Assembly (NCBI RefSeq): GCF_029395495.1
Contig: NZ_CP113918.1
Coordinates: 930,001 to 994,000, forward strand
Direction: 5' to 3'
Origin: Bifidobacterium sp. ESL0769
Lineage (GTDB): Bacteria; Actinomycetota; Actinomycetes; Actinomycetales; Bifidobacteriaceae
Length of the DNA stretch: 64,000 bases
This document shows positions 1 to 8,409 of the stretch, piece by piece (position 1 is the first letter of the stretch; each line of letters opens with the position of its first letter). The notes under the pieces were generated by a model that saw nothing but the letters and a program-made list of their open reading frames with translations, was not told the origin of the DNA and did no database searches. Both the position numbers and the translations under genes were made by a program.

Positions 1-1
1 T

Positions 2-199
2 GTCGCGGCCAAGGACGTCGACGAAAACGCCGTGATGTTCACGCTGAAAAACGGCAAGGACGTATCGATGGGCGTGAGGCTTACCCAGTCGGATGTTCAG
101 GGATCCAAGCTCGCTTCGGTCGCCTACCTTGCATCTTCGGGTCTCGAGCCGCGCAACATGAAGGTTTGGGTCAACGACAACGCCGGAATCGTGCGCTGA
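2..199 (+). CDS. C-terminal fragment, possibly cell-division protein FtsQ
   Basis: Only the last 65 codons are present; the reading frame is open from base 2 and stops with TGA at 197-199. The fragment has the pattern of the FtsQ/DivIB C-terminal beta domain: a hydrophobic strand, a Lys/Asn/Gly turn (LKNGKDV), a helix (KLASVAYLASSG) and a last strand ending in Arg. FtsQ is a bitopic divisome protein linking FtsB/FtsL to FtsW/FtsI. The assignment rests on this pattern alone because the membrane segment and POTRA domain lie upstream of the window. It could be another secreted or membrane protein ending in a beta domain. Confidence 0.35.
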   Translation, partial: VAAKDVDENAVMFTLKNGKDVSMGVRLTQSDVQGSKLASVAYLASSGLEPRNMKVWVNDNAGIVR

Positions 200-284
200 G
201 ATGTTGGCGTTGTCTGCTGGTATTTTCTGCCGTTGTCATTTCGAGATAATGCCGTAAAAGCGAAAATCGGTGAAGCGGAATGTG

Positions 285-722
285 CTAGAGCTCGGTGCCG
301 GTCCAGTCGGGGTCGATTTCTTCGGGCCTGCGGCCATAGAGATCGGCGAGCCTTGCGACCAAAGCGTCGCGGATGGCCCATTCCAGTTCTGCCTTGTTCG
401 GATGATGCATCTGCATTGGCATACGGTAGAGCACGATACGTGCCGGGATGCCGTGGTTTGCGGCAAAAGACTGCGAAGTCGGGTTGCGTTTGGGTTCCCA
501 AGGTGCGGGCGTGGAAGGCGGCACGTCCTCAACGGCGAACTGCACCGGACGCACGAGCTCGGGCCACGCCGCCAGAAGCCGTCGAATCTGGGAGGAAACC
601 ATATCGTCGAACATGCCGCTTCGGGTACGGTAACGGGGCAGACGCACACCGAACATCGGAGTTCTCGAGCCGCGTCCGTGCCGGTTTCGATAGACGTGGG
701 TCTGCCAAGGTGGTCGCAACAT
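285..722 (-). CDS. Metallopeptidase-family protein lacking the zinc motif
   Basis: A 145-residue protein resembling the small actinobacterial zincin-like metallopeptidase family. The N-terminus is rich in Arg (RNRHGRGSRTPMFG), as in that family, followed by a helix carrying FDDMV and a strand RIVLYRMPMQ. Where active relatives carry HExxHxxG, this protein has ELEWAIRDALVARLADLYGR and ends in a motif like DPEEIDPDW, so the zinc ligands are absent. It is probably a catalytically dead member with a structural or binding role. It is divergent from the HAD gene that starts near 815. Confidence 0.6.
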   Translation of the reverse strand: MLRPPWQTHVYRNRHGRGSRTPMFGVRLPRYRTRSGMFDDMVSSQIRRLLAAWPELVRPVQFAVEDVPPSTPAPWEPKRNPTSQSFAANHGIPARIVLYRMPMQMHHPNKAELEWAIRDALVARLADLYGRRPEEIDPDWTGTEL

Positions 723-814
723 GGTTTCATTCTATGGTGCGCCATAGGCATTGGTGGTCGTAACATAAAGGGGTATTGGTTGCTGGGGCAGCCCACGAAA
801 CGAACGGAGCATCG

Positions 815-1627
815 ATGGCAGCAGGGGCAAATGCGGCGATAGAGACATGGCGCGACCACGATCTTTCCGAACTTGTGAGTGGTATCAAGGTGGTTGCCTT
901 CGATTTGGACAACACGCTCGCCCGCTCGAAGAAACCGATGCATGCCGACATGGCCTCGCGTTTTTCCGCTTTGACGCGTCTCATCGATGTGGCCGTCATC
1001 ACCGGCGGCCGTTTTGAGCTGGCGAAAAGCCAGGTGCTCGACGTGCTCGAGTCGGATGCCTGCCGCTCCCGCATCCATGTCATGCCGACTAGCGGTACGC
1101 GCTATTACCGTTGGAATGACGGGGCTTGGAAGTGCGTCTATGCCAACGAACTGGACATGGCCGACCGCAAGCGCGCCATCGCCTCCATCGAACGCCACGC
1201 CCGAGAGCAGGGCATCTGGTTGGAGCATACTTGGGGGCCACGTATCGAGGACCGTGGCAGTCAGATCACGTTTTCCGCGTTGGGGCAGGAAGCTCCGGTC
1301 GACGAGAAGGAGGGCTGGGATCCTTGCAATAGCAAGAAAAACCGGCTCGCCGAAGCGGTGGCCGCCGACCTGCCGAACCTGGTGGTGCGTTCCGGCGGTT
1401 CGACCAGCATCGATATTTCGGCGCGTGGGGTCGACAAGGCCTATGCCGTGCGCAAGCTCTGCGGGATACTGGGCTGTAATGTCGATCAGGTCGTTTTCAT
1501 TGGCGACCGCATGGACCCGGACGGCAACGACTATCCTGCGGCCGTCATTGGCACGAAGCCGATTCTCGTAGCTGGTCCGCAAGACACGCTTCAGGTCTGT
1601 GACCGTCTTATCGTGGCCTTGTCGTAG
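815..1627 (+). CDS. HAD-superfamily (IIB) hydrolase, phosphomannomutase-like
   Basis: About 270 residues. HAD motif I is seen as FDLDNTLARS with the nucleophile Asp and acid/base Asp two apart; motif II-like VITGGRF follows; near the C-terminus VFIGDRMDPDGNDYP gives the metal-binding aspartates of motif IV. The insertion between motifs II and III is cap-type IIB, as in eukaryotic-type phosphomannomutase and sugar-phosphate phosphatases. I chose ATG at 815 because GGAG sits about 6 bases upstream; an in-frame TTG exists at 776. The likely activity is phosphatase or phosphomutase on a phosphosugar; the substrate cannot be read. Confidence 0.75.
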   Translation: MAAGANAAIETWRDHDLSELVSGIKVVAFDLDNTLARSKKPMHADMASRFSALTRLIDVAVITGGRFELAKSQVLDVLESDACRSRIHVMPTSGTRYYRWNDGAWKCVYANELDMADRKRAIASIERHAREQGIWLEHTWGPRIEDRGSQITFSALGQEAPVDEKEGWDPCNSKKNRLAEAVAADLPNLVVRSGGSTSIDISARGVDKAYAVRKLCGILGCNVDQVVFIGDRMDPDGNDYPAAVIGTKPILVAGPQDTLQVCDRLIVALS

Positions 1628-1762
1628 TCGAGGCATCTGGGTTCGCCTTTGAAATTGTGCATACTTTATTGCGACACGCCCGGAAAGTGGATAACCCATA
1701 GCATCCGACCACAGTGGTCGGTTTTGCGTCGGTTCTCACCGAGAATCCGCTAGCTTTGGAAT

Positions 1763-2479
1763 ATGGGAACTGTAGCTTCGCGACTTTTTGGTGCATTACG
1801 ATTTTGGTTTGCGGCCATTCGTGATGTCTTGCTGCCGCGAGGCTGTGCCGGATGCGATAAACCGGACGAGGTGCTTTGCCCTTCTTGCGCGTCACTTTTC
1901 GGACATGTTTATCGCAAGGCGTTGCCGGGGAATGCCGGGTGTTGCTATGGATGCTCTTGGTATCGAGGTGCGGTTCGTCAGGCGATCCTTAATTGGAAAG
2001 ACCACGGCGATGAAGAGTGTGATTGTGCCTTCGCCTTATTGCTGGCCGATTTGGCGCTGAAAGTACTTAGACAAGAAGGCCCTTATAGCCGCACGCGTTC
2101 TCTTGCTTTGGTCCCGGCGCCTTCTTCGGCCTCTTCGATGCATCGTCGCGGCCGTTGGCAGACACTGCCGCTCGTCAGGTTGATGGCACGGCGCTTGGAT
2201 CGCCAGGGTTTTTCGGCTGTGGCGAAACCGGTGCTGAAACTTGAAGGTGTACAGGGCAAATCCGTCCAGGCGTCAAGCGCTCAATCCCGTTCGCGAAGGA
2301 TCGCAGGGCATGTGCGCGTCACTGAGGATCTGAAAGGCGACGACTCGTTGTTTATCGTTATCGACGACATTATGACCACTGGTGCCACGATGGGACAGTG
2401 CATCTCCGCGTTGCGTGCGGCCGGCGCCTCTAACGTCATCGGGCTTGCGTTGGCTTGTACGCCGAACCGAGACGAATAG
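1763..2479 (+). CDS. comF: ComF-family phosphoribosyltransferase-like protein
   Basis: 238 residues. The N-terminal third has two CxxC pairs (GCAGC and LCPSC), the zinc-ribbon typical of ComF/GntX, and the C-terminal part carries the PRPP-binding loop VIDDIMTTGATM. The length fits the family (200-240). In naturally competent bacteria ComF assists DNA transformation, probably at the cytoplasmic side of uptake; in other species its role is unclear. It is convergent with umuC. An intergenic space of about 135 bases separates it from the HAD gene, so it is probably transcribed separately. Confidence 0.85.
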   Translation: MGTVASRLFGALRFWFAAIRDVLLPRGCAGCDKPDEVLCPSCASLFGHVYRKALPGNAGCCYGCSWYRGAVRQAILNWKDHGDEECDCAFALLLADLALKVLRQEGPYSRTRSLALVPAPSSASSMHRRGRWQTLPLVRLMARRLDRQGFSAVAKPVLKLEGVQGKSVQASSAQSRSRRIAGHVRVTEDLKGDDSLFIVIDDIMTTGATMGQCISALRAAGASNVIGLALACTPNRDE

Positions 2480-2537
2480 CGGAGTTCGTTGGCAGCCATT
2501 CGTTGTGCTTGCCTGCCATGTTTGCTGGCCACACTTC

Positions 2538-3854
2538 CTAATTGGCATGGGCCACGGCCATCTCATCCCAACGCGTGGTGCAGCGAGGGGAAAGCATCTC
2601 GCGCCTCATCGTCCATGAAGCCCCGGTGTCTTCGTCGCCGCGCCCTTTCCCGCGCATCCCGCCATAGCCGATACCAACCCGGGCCGTGCCAAATTTCTTG
2701 TTGGCCTCGTCGATGACGGCTCCCAGATTGTGGCTGTCGCGTCTGGCTTCGAACCCGTGCAAAGTGGTGAAATCCTTGGCATCCTGCAGACCGAGCAGCA
2801 GTACCCCTGCGCGGATGTAACGGGCATGCGGGTCGGCCTTGCTGCGCATGGCCTCGCATGCGGCCTTGGCGATGACCAAGGGGTCGTCGCTCGGGTCGCG
2901 CAAGGTGGTGGTCGCATGAAACGACTGATAGCTGTTTTCCGGCCCGAAGGGACTCGTGGCGCAGAAGGCGGCGACATGTGAACACAAGCTCGACTGACGG
3001 CGCAGCCTCCGGCAGGCCTTCTGCGCGTAAACGCTCAAGGCCTGGTTTAGCTGAGCCATGTCGGTGACGGGTTTTGAGAACATCCGTGAGCACAATATCT
3101 CAGATTTGCGTTTGCCATCGTTGGCGCTGGCATCGCCGACGATGCAGGGGATACCGTTCAACTCCAGTACGGTGCGTTCCAAGGTGATGGAAAAACGGTG
3201 CCTGACGGACACCGGATCCTGATTTCGTAGGTCGAGTGCGGTGACGATGCCCATGGCCTGCAGCTTGCGGGTGAGCCGTCTGCCGACACCCCATACGTCG
3301 CTCACCGGTATGGAGGCAAGGGCCGCATCGCCGTATTGCGTCTCGATCTCGCTCCACAGACTTACTCCGCCACTTGAAGGGTGCCGTTTGGCCCAGTGGT
3401 TGGCCACTTTGGCCAGCGTCTTGCTTGGCGCGATACCGACACTGACCGGCACGCCGACTCCCTCCAATACGGATTTGCGCATAGCCTTCGAAATCTGCAC
3501 AGTCTGAGCGGCATCCGTTGAAGGGTTCAGGAAGCATTCGTCGATGGAGTAGATCTCCTGGCCTGGCATGAACCGGCTCATCACCGACATCATCCGTGCT
3601 GAAAGGCTGGCATAGAGCTCATAGTTCGAGCTGCGTGCCACCACACCGGCTTGTTGCGCCTCCTCGCGGATACTGAACCATGGCGTGCCCTCCTTGATGC
3701 CCAGCCGTTTCGCCTCCGCGCTGCGAGCCACCACACATCCATCGTTGTTGGAAAGCACCACAACCGGCTTATTGGCCAGTCTCGGGTCGAAAACGCGTTC
3801 GCATGAGGCGAAGAAGCTATTCGCATCGGCCAGCACCTGAAGCGATTTGCTCAT
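2538..3854 (-). CDS. umuC: Error-prone DNA polymerase V catalytic subunit UmuC
   Basis: A Y-family translesion polymerase of about 438 residues. It begins [17 protein letters not shown] (first metal-binding Asp) and has the catalytic YSIDECFL pair about 100 residues on, then helix-hairpin-helix segments ([12 protein letters not shown]) and the little-finger domain. I start it at the Met of [12 protein letters not shown] because this lies 8 bases after the umuD stop; a longer 457-codon frame would overlap umuD. It acts with processed UmuD to copy damaged templates in the SOS response. It is transcribed with umuD behind two LexA boxes. Confidence 0.9.
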   Translation of the reverse strand: MSKSLQVLADANSFFASCERVFDPRLANKPVVVLSNNDGCVVARSAEAKRLGIKEGTPWFSIREEAQQAGVVARSSNYELYASLSARMMSVMSRFMPGQEIYSIDECFLNPSTDAAQTVQISKAMRKSVLEGVGVPVSVGIAPSKTLAKVANHWAKRHPSSGGVSLWSEIETQYGDAALASIPVSDVWGVGRRLTRKLQAMGIVTALDLRNQDPVSVRHRFSITLERTVLELNGIPCIVGDASANDGKRKSEILCSRMFSKPVTDMAQLNQALSVYAQKACRRLRRQSSLCSHVAAFCATSPFGPENSYQSFHATTTLRDPSDDPLVIAKAACEAMRSKADPHARYIRAGVLLLGLQDAKDFTTLHGFEARRDSHNLGAVIDEANKKFGTARVGIGYGGMRGKGRGDEDTGASWTMRREMLSPRCTTRWDEMAVAHAN

Positions 3855-3862
3855 GTCGTCTG

Positions 3863-4513
3863 CTAACCCTGGCGTTGTGGGAAGGGATAGATGGTGGCGC
3901 CGCTCGACCATCCTCGGCTGTGCTCGGCGAGCCCGGTGGTGCCGTTGGCTTTTTCGGGGGTGCCGGAATCGTATGTGGAAGTATTCGACATGCCTGGACG
4001 GGTGACGCCCGGCAGAGCGGAGCCGAATCGGCTCGAACGGCTTTGGGTGTGGAAGTTGCCGATGACCACGCCCCAGATCACCAGTTCTTCCGCGTTCTCG
4101 GGTGAGAAATCAGGATAACGGGGATTTTCGGGATGCAGGATTGGCGTTGATCCGCGCATCACGAGGCGTTTGACGGTCAGCTCGTCGTCGAGGACGGCCA
4201 CCACCACGTCATCGGCCTGCGGTTCAAGCGAACGGTCGACCACCAGCAGGTCGCCGTCCCAGATGCCGGCCCCTTCCATGGAGTCGCCTGCGACGGTGAT
4301 GATGAAGGTGGTGTCTGGGTTGCGGATAATGTGCTCGTCGAAGCTGAAATCGCCTGCAAAGTAGTCTTGTGCCACCGACGGGAACCCTGCGTGCACCGCT
4401 TCAAGCGCGATGGGAATGGGTGTCGGTGCAAGCGTCGAACGGAAAATTTGGCTGACTCTGCAATCCTGCCCTGAACTGCTGCACGTCAATTTGCATGATG
4501 CGCTTGCTGTCAT
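3863..4513 (-). CDS. umuD: UmuD-like self-cleaving SOS protein (S24 peptidase)
   Basis: 216 residues. The cleavage region [11 protein letters not shown] (Ala-Gly bond expected), the nucleophile in VAGDSMEG and the general base Lys in LTVKRLV are all present, the Ser/Lys dyad of the LexA/UmuD family. There is no N-terminal winged helix, so it is UmuD rather than LexA. ATG at 4513 has an excellent ribosome site (GGGAGGTG). It precedes umuC by 8 bases. Unusually, about 55 residues rich in Ser, Gly and Pro follow the normal end of the catalytic fold. Confidence 0.88.
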   Translation of the reverse strand: MTASASCKLTCSSSGQDCRVSQIFRSTLAPTPIPIALEAVHAGFPSVAQDYFAGDFSFDEHIIRNPDTTFIITVAGDSMEGAGIWDGDLLVVDRSLEPQADDVVVAVLDDELTVKRLVMRGSTPILHPENPRYPDFSPENAEELVIWGVVIGNFHTQSRSSRFGSALPGVTRPGMSNTSTYDSGTPEKANGTTGLAEHSRGWSSGATIYPFPQRQG

Positions 4514-4530
4514 CTTGCACCTCCCAATAA

Positions 4531-4546
4531 TCGAACGTTTGTTCGA
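4531..4546. promoter_or_regulatory. LexA (SOS) box 1 upstream of umuDC
   Basis: TCGAACGTTTGTTCGA is a perfect match to the actinobacterial LexA operator (CGAAC-N4-GTTCG, with flanking T and A). It lies 18 bases upstream of the umuD start codon, where bound LexA would block transcription. Confidence 0.9.
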
Positions 4547-4579
4547 ATATCATTGTGTCAAGAGGTCAAGACAATAAAA

Positions 4580-4595
4580 TAGAACAAATGTTCGA
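4580..4595. promoter_or_regulatory. LexA (SOS) box 2 upstream of umuDC
   Basis: TAGAACAAATGTTCGA differs from the palindromic operator at one outer position. It lies 33 bases beyond box 1, between umuD and the end of the histidine kinase gene, so umuDC appears to have tandem operators and tight repression. Confidence 0.8.
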
Positions 4596-4606
4596 TTGAG
4601 TGAAAG

Positions 4607-5710
4607 TCAGAGAGTGGTTTCTGCAACGGACTCGTCGGAGACAATATGGAATTTCGGCAGAGTGATTTCGAAATCGGTGCCGCGGTCGTCATCGACGACT
4701 TTGACATTGCCGCCATGCAGTTGCGCCGCCCAGCGGGCGATCGACAGTCCGAGGCCGGTGCCGCCGGATTCGGTGCCCGGACCGGACTTGCCTTTGACGA
4801 AACGGCGGAAGATGTCCGCGCGCGCCTCTTTGGGAATCTGCGAGCCGAAATTGACGACGTTGGTCACGATGGTGCCGTGCGCCTTGTCTTCGTGTGCCTC
4901 GATAAGCACGGTAGTGTTGTCGGGCGAATGTTTGAAGGCATTGGAGATGATGTTGGTGAACAGCTGACGCAGCCTGTCTTGGTCGCCTTCGATTTCGATG
5001 GAATCCGGTACATGCACGTCGACGTCATGGGCGTGCCCGGCATCCGCGATTTCCAGCGGTTCCAGCGTTTCGTCGATGAAGTCGGCGAAATTGAACTGCT
5101 CGATGTTGAGGCTTGCCGCACCGGCTTCCATGCGCGAAAGATCGAGGAGGAAGGCGATGAGGTCGGAAAGCCGATGGGTCTGGTTCAAAATCCCCTCAAG
5201 ATTGGCAGGGGTGGGCTCCACCACACCGTCGGCGAGGTTCTCGAGCATTGCCTGCAGGGCTGAGACGGGAGTACGAAGTTCGTGCGAGACATTGGCGATC
5301 ATGTCGCGCCGCATCTGGTCGGCGTGCTGGAGTTCCTCGGCCATCTCGTTGAACGAGCGGGCGAGCTGGCCCACCTCGTCGTTGCTTCGAGTGCCGACCT
5401 TGACACGTACTGTATAGTCGCCTTCGCTCATGGCCTTGGCCGCGTCGCGCATCTGGCGCAGGGGAGCGGTCAACCCACGGGAGAAGAAATAGGTGATGCC
5501 CAGCGCCACCACAAGCGTCAACGGCATGGCGATCCAGCCGCTCAGCCCCATTTTCAGGAGGAACCAAGCCATGACAAACGCGATAGCCGTGGCGATGACG
5601 ATGATGACGCTCAGCTCGGCTTTGAGTGATGAGAACAAACCTATCGGGCGCTCGTTGTCCAATATCTTCTTGCCGGATTGATGTGTATGGTTGCTCATCG
5701 CTGTGGTCAC
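4607..5710 (-). CDS. Two-component sensor histidine kinase
   Basis: 367 residues. Two adjacent membrane helices (about 33-50 and 57-77) are separated by only a few residues, so there is no extracytoplasmic sensing domain. A HAMP linker follows, then HisKA with the phosphorylated His in VSHELRTP (about 141), the N box (NIISNAFKHS), and G boxes ending in GGTGLGLSIARW. It sits downstream of the response regulator at 5817-6566 on the same strand and is presumably its partner. The start read here is GTG at 5710; ATG at 5698 is an alternative. The signal is unknown; an intramembrane-sensing, envelope-stress-type kinase is plausible. Confidence 0.88.
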   Translation of the reverse strand: MTTAMSNHTHQSGKKILDNERPIGLFSSLKAELSVIIVIATAIAFVMAWFLLKMGLSGWIAMPLTLVVALGITYFFSRGLTAPLRQMRDAAKAMSEGDYTVRVKVGTRSNDEVGQLARSFNEMAEELQHADQMRRDMIANVSHELRTPVSALQAMLENLADGVVEPTPANLEGILNQTHRLSDLIAFLLDLSRMEAGAASLNIEQFNFADFIDETLEPLEIADAGHAHDVDVHVPDSIEIEGDQDRLRQLFTNIISNAFKHSPDNTTVLIEAHEDKAHGTIVTNVVNFGSQIPKEARADIFRRFVKGKSGPGTESGGTGLGLSIARWAAQLHGGNVKVVDDDRGTDFEITLPKFHIVSDESVAETTL

Positions 5711-5791
5711 TGTGTTCTCTCGACTGGGTTTTCTAAACTGTGTCTTCTAAAAATAAGATATATAAAATAAAAACGAAGGTTATATGAAAAG

Positions 5792-5807
5792 CAGCCCCGT
5801 AGGGCTG
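5792..5807 (-). terminator. Hairpin between response regulator and kinase
   Basis: On the minus strand the sequence CAGCCC-TACG-GGGCTG forms a 6-bp GC stem with a tetraloop, followed by CTTTT. It lies just after the response-regulator stop and before the kinase start, so it could attenuate transcription into the kinase gene. Confidence 0.6.
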
Positions 5808-5816
5808 TTGAATTTT

Positions 5817-6566
5817 CTACTCTTTCACGGAAGCCGTCGTGGCGTTGCCTTCCTCTGGAGGCTCGAACGCGTAACCGACGCCGTGAGCGGTGCGAATCAG
5901 ATCGCTGCCAAGTTTGTGGCGCAACGCCTTAACGTGCGAATCGACGGTGCGGGTGCCGGAAGCGTCAGGCCAATCCCACACCTCTTCGAGCAATTTCTCA
6001 CGCTTGAAGACGGACTTCGGCTTGCGGGCAAGGGTGGCGAGCAAATCGAATTCGGTAGGCGTCAGATGCACCTGTTTGCCGTCTTGGGTCACGATGCGTT
6101 GGCGCGGGTCGATGACCAGTGTGCCGAAGTCCAGCACTTTTTCATTCTCGTTGTTCTTGGCGATGAGGGTGGCGCGCTCGACGCGACGCAGCAGAGCCTC
6201 GCAACGAGCGATAAGTTCGCGGGGGGAGAACGGCTTGGTCATGTAATCGTCGGCTCCGGCGGAAAGCCCCATCACCTTGTCGGCTTCGGAATCACGGGCG
6301 GTGAGCATGAGCACTGGCACCGGGCGCTCGGCGATGATGCGCTTGGTAGCTTCGATGCCATCCATGACGGGCAGCATGATGTCCATGATGACCAGGTCCG
6401 GCTTGATCTGGCTTGCGGCGCGTACGGCGCTCGCCCCGTCTCCCGCCACGCGAGCGGTCCAACCGTTGGCTGTGATGCGCTGTGCGATTGCCGTGGCGAG
6501 ATCTGGCTCGTCCTCGACCACCAAGATGGTACGCGGCGTCTTCTGATGTGCCGAAGTGTTGAGCAT
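5817..6566 (-). CDS. OmpR-family response regulator
   Basis: About 249 residues. The receiver domain has the acidic pair in VVEDEPD, the phosphoacceptor Asp62 in VIMDIMLP, the Thr in MLTARD and the Lys in TKPFS. A C-terminal winged-helix DNA-binding domain follows (TPTEFDLLATLARKP ... GVGYAFEPP). The start at 6566 is chosen for its GGCGGAGG ribosome site; a much longer upstream frame has no such support. It is divergent from carD and upstream of the kinase gene. The target genes cannot be deduced. Confidence 0.92.
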   Translation of the reverse strand: MLNTSAHQKTPRTILVVEDEPDLATAIAQRITANGWTARVAGDGASAVRAASQIKPDLVIMDIMLPVMDGIEATKRIIAERPVPVLMLTARDSEADKVMGLSAGADDYMTKPFSPRELIARCEALLRRVERATLIAKNNENEKVLDFGTLVIDPRQRIVTQDGKQVHLTPTEFDLLATLARKPKSVFKREKLLEEVWDWPDASGTRTVDSHVKALRHKLGSDLIRTAHGVGYAFEPPEEGNATTASVKE

Positions 6567-6749
6567 GTATCCTCCGCCTTTCAAAAACATTGCTACAAAT
6601 AATTTATTATAGGTGCCGTTGCACCCAATTTGCCGTAAAGTCAGGTTTTCAGCCGTTTCGGTAAGGTTTTGGGGGTTCGCGGCGGGGATAAACGTCCGCG
6701 GCGCGTGAAAAACTAATACACATTGCGTTTGAAGCGTTCCGGAGGTTCC

Positions 6750-7361
6750 ATGGATTACAAAGTTGGGGATGTTGTCGTTTATCCGCGTCACGGTGCGGCG
6801 AAGGTGACAGCTTTCGAAAAACGTACGGTCAAAGGCGTTACGCGCGACTACCTGCAACTTTCAGTGCTTTCCAGCGACGGCCTGGTCATCGAAGTGCCGG
6901 TCGACAATGCCAAGAAGGTGGGCATTCGCAATATCGTCGACGGCAAGGAAGTCGCCAAGGTCTTCGAAATCCTGCGTACGCCGATCGTCGACAACGAGAA
7001 AATGAACTGGTCGCGTCGTTACAAGCTGAACGTTGAGAAGATTGCCACCGGCGAGGTCAACAAGATTGCCGAGGTCGTGCGTGATCTGGCCCAGCGCGAT
7101 GTCGACGAGCATGGTCTTTCTGCCGGTGAGAAACGTATGCTCACGCGCGCTCGCAATATTCTCACTTCTGAGATTGCGCTTTCCGAGCATATCGAAGAGG
7201 ATGAAGCCCAGCACCTGCTTGACGTCAACCTTGGATACGCTCAACCCGCACCGGATGATGCCAAGCATCATACCCAGGCTCCTGAGGAGCCGGCGAGCCA
7301 GACGTTGGCGAGAATCGAAGCCGAAAACAAAGAAGCCAAGAATTCCAAGAAAAAGAGGTAG
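6750..7361 (+). CDS. carD: CarD-family RNA polymerase-binding regulator
   Basis: 203 residues beginning MDYKVGDVVVYPRHGAAKV, the Tudor-like RNA polymerase-interacting domain of CarD, followed by the helical domain that contacts the upstream edge of the promoter bubble (WSRRYKLN, then the acidic helix around SEHIEEDEA). In actinobacteria CarD stabilises open complexes, especially at rRNA promoters. GGAGG precedes the ATG directly. A Lys/Glu-rich C-terminal tail of about 40 residues is extra relative to the mycobacterial protein. A strong hairpin follows at 7415. Confidence 0.93.
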   Translation: MDYKVGDVVVYPRHGAAKVTAFEKRTVKGVTRDYLQLSVLSSDGLVIEVPVDNAKKVGIRNIVDGKEVAKVFEILRTPIVDNEKMNWSRRYKLNVEKIATGEVNKIAEVVRDLAQRDVDEHGLSAGEKRMLTRARNILTSEIALSEHIEEDEAQHLLDVNLGYAQPAPDDAKHHTQAPEEPASQTLARIEAENKEAKNSKKKR

Positions 7362-7414
7362 CATCTCGGCGGTTTTGTCGGTAAAAGCGCTTTCTGATTT
7401 TCTGATTTTATAGA

Positions 7415-7453
7415 GTTGAGGGCCATCTCGGTATTGAAGAGATGGCCCTCAAC
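7415..7453 (+). terminator. Strong hairpin after carD
   Basis: A perfect 15-bp stem (GTTGAGGGCCATCTC paired with its complement) and a 9-base loop lie 54 bases after the carD stop. The tail is only weakly T-rich. It is placed between the carD end and the convergent znuB end, so it may serve both. Confidence 0.75.
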
Positions 7454-7572
7454 TTATTGGGTGCTGATACGTTATGACGCAATTTTGGTCTATAACCTGA
7501 CTTTTAACTGATAATCCATCTTTCGGCAATAACCTGGTAAACCCTATAGTCGGAACCTTGTTTAAGACTCTT

Positions 7573-8409
7573 TCAGTGGCGGCGCAACGCTTCCACACCT
7601 TTGGCGACGATCCAGAAGAGCGTCGAAATCGTGACGATGACGAAGCTCGGGGGAGTCGGGAACATGACCGAAATGACCAGTCCGCCCCAAATCGAGACCA
7701 GGCACAGGATGCTGGAAAGCACCATTGAACGCAGCGGCGTACTAGTGAGGATGTTTGCCGTGGCGGCAGGGGTGACGACCAGCGCGAAAATTAGCAGCGT
7801 GCCTACCGCAGGTACGGCGATGGTGATGACGCCGGCCATGATGGCCATGAACAGCACATTCATCACGCCGATCGGCACGCCCTTGGCCTGCGCCACCTGC
7901 TCGTCCAACGAGCTGAAAAGCAACGGCCGGTAGACCACAGCCATCACCGCCAAGAGCAACACGTCGAAAATAGCGAAGCCCAGCACCTGATCGTTGGTAA
8001 TAGTCAATATCGAGCCGAAAAGAATCGCCTGCATCTGCTGCGAGGCGGAACTTGACATGCGCGAGAAGAAGAGACCCAGACCGGTGGCGAAGGCGAGCAC
8101 GGTGCCGGTCGCGATTTCGCGCTGCGAGGCCTTTTTGCCCAGCGCCCCGATGGTCAGCGCCCCACCGAGAGCGAAGATGCCGAGCCCGAGCGAGACCGGT
8201 AGTCCCAGCAAAACCGCTCCAGTGGCTCCCGGCAGTCCGATATGCGCCAACGCGTGCGCGGCGAAGGTTGAATGACGGGCAATGGTGAAATAGCCCATCA
8301 CCCCGGCGGCCAGCGCGATGCAAAGCCCAGCGATGAAGGCGTTGTGCATGAACGGCGCCGAAAGCGTTGTCATCCATTCATGGTTGAAGCCGAATTGGAT
8401 ATGGCTCAT
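7573..8409 (-). CDS. znuB: Metal ABC transporter permease (ZnuB-like)
   Basis: 278 residues with about eight hydrophobic helices typical of the ABC-3 family (zinc/manganese importer permeases), including the family region GLPGATGAVLLG and the loop VPAVGTLLIFALVVTPAATA. It overlaps the upstream ATPase gene by 4 bases (ATGA), implying translational coupling. With the ATPase and the substrate-binding lipoprotein it would form a high-affinity metal importer in the cytoplasmic membrane. Confidence 0.9.
   Translation of the reverse strand: MSHIQFGFNHEWMTTLSAPFMHNAFIAGLCIALAAGVMGYFTIARHSTFAAHALAHIGLPGATGAVLLGLPVSLGLGIFALGGALTIGALGKKASQREIATGTVLAFATGLGLFFSRMSSSASQQMQAILFGSILTITNDQVLGFAIFDVLLLAVMAVVYRPLLFSSLDEQVAQAKGVPIGVMNVLFMAIMAGVITIAVPAVGTLLIFALVVTPAATANILTSTPLRSMVLSSILCLVSIWGGLVISVMFPTPPSFVIVTISTLFWIVAKGVEALRRH

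Noticed and set aside
236..1699. A 487-codon minus-strand frame overlapping the HAD gene and the metallopeptidase-like gene
   Set aside because: The HAD motifs lie on the plus strand, and the minus frame has no recognised domain; it is a shadow of GC-rich coding.
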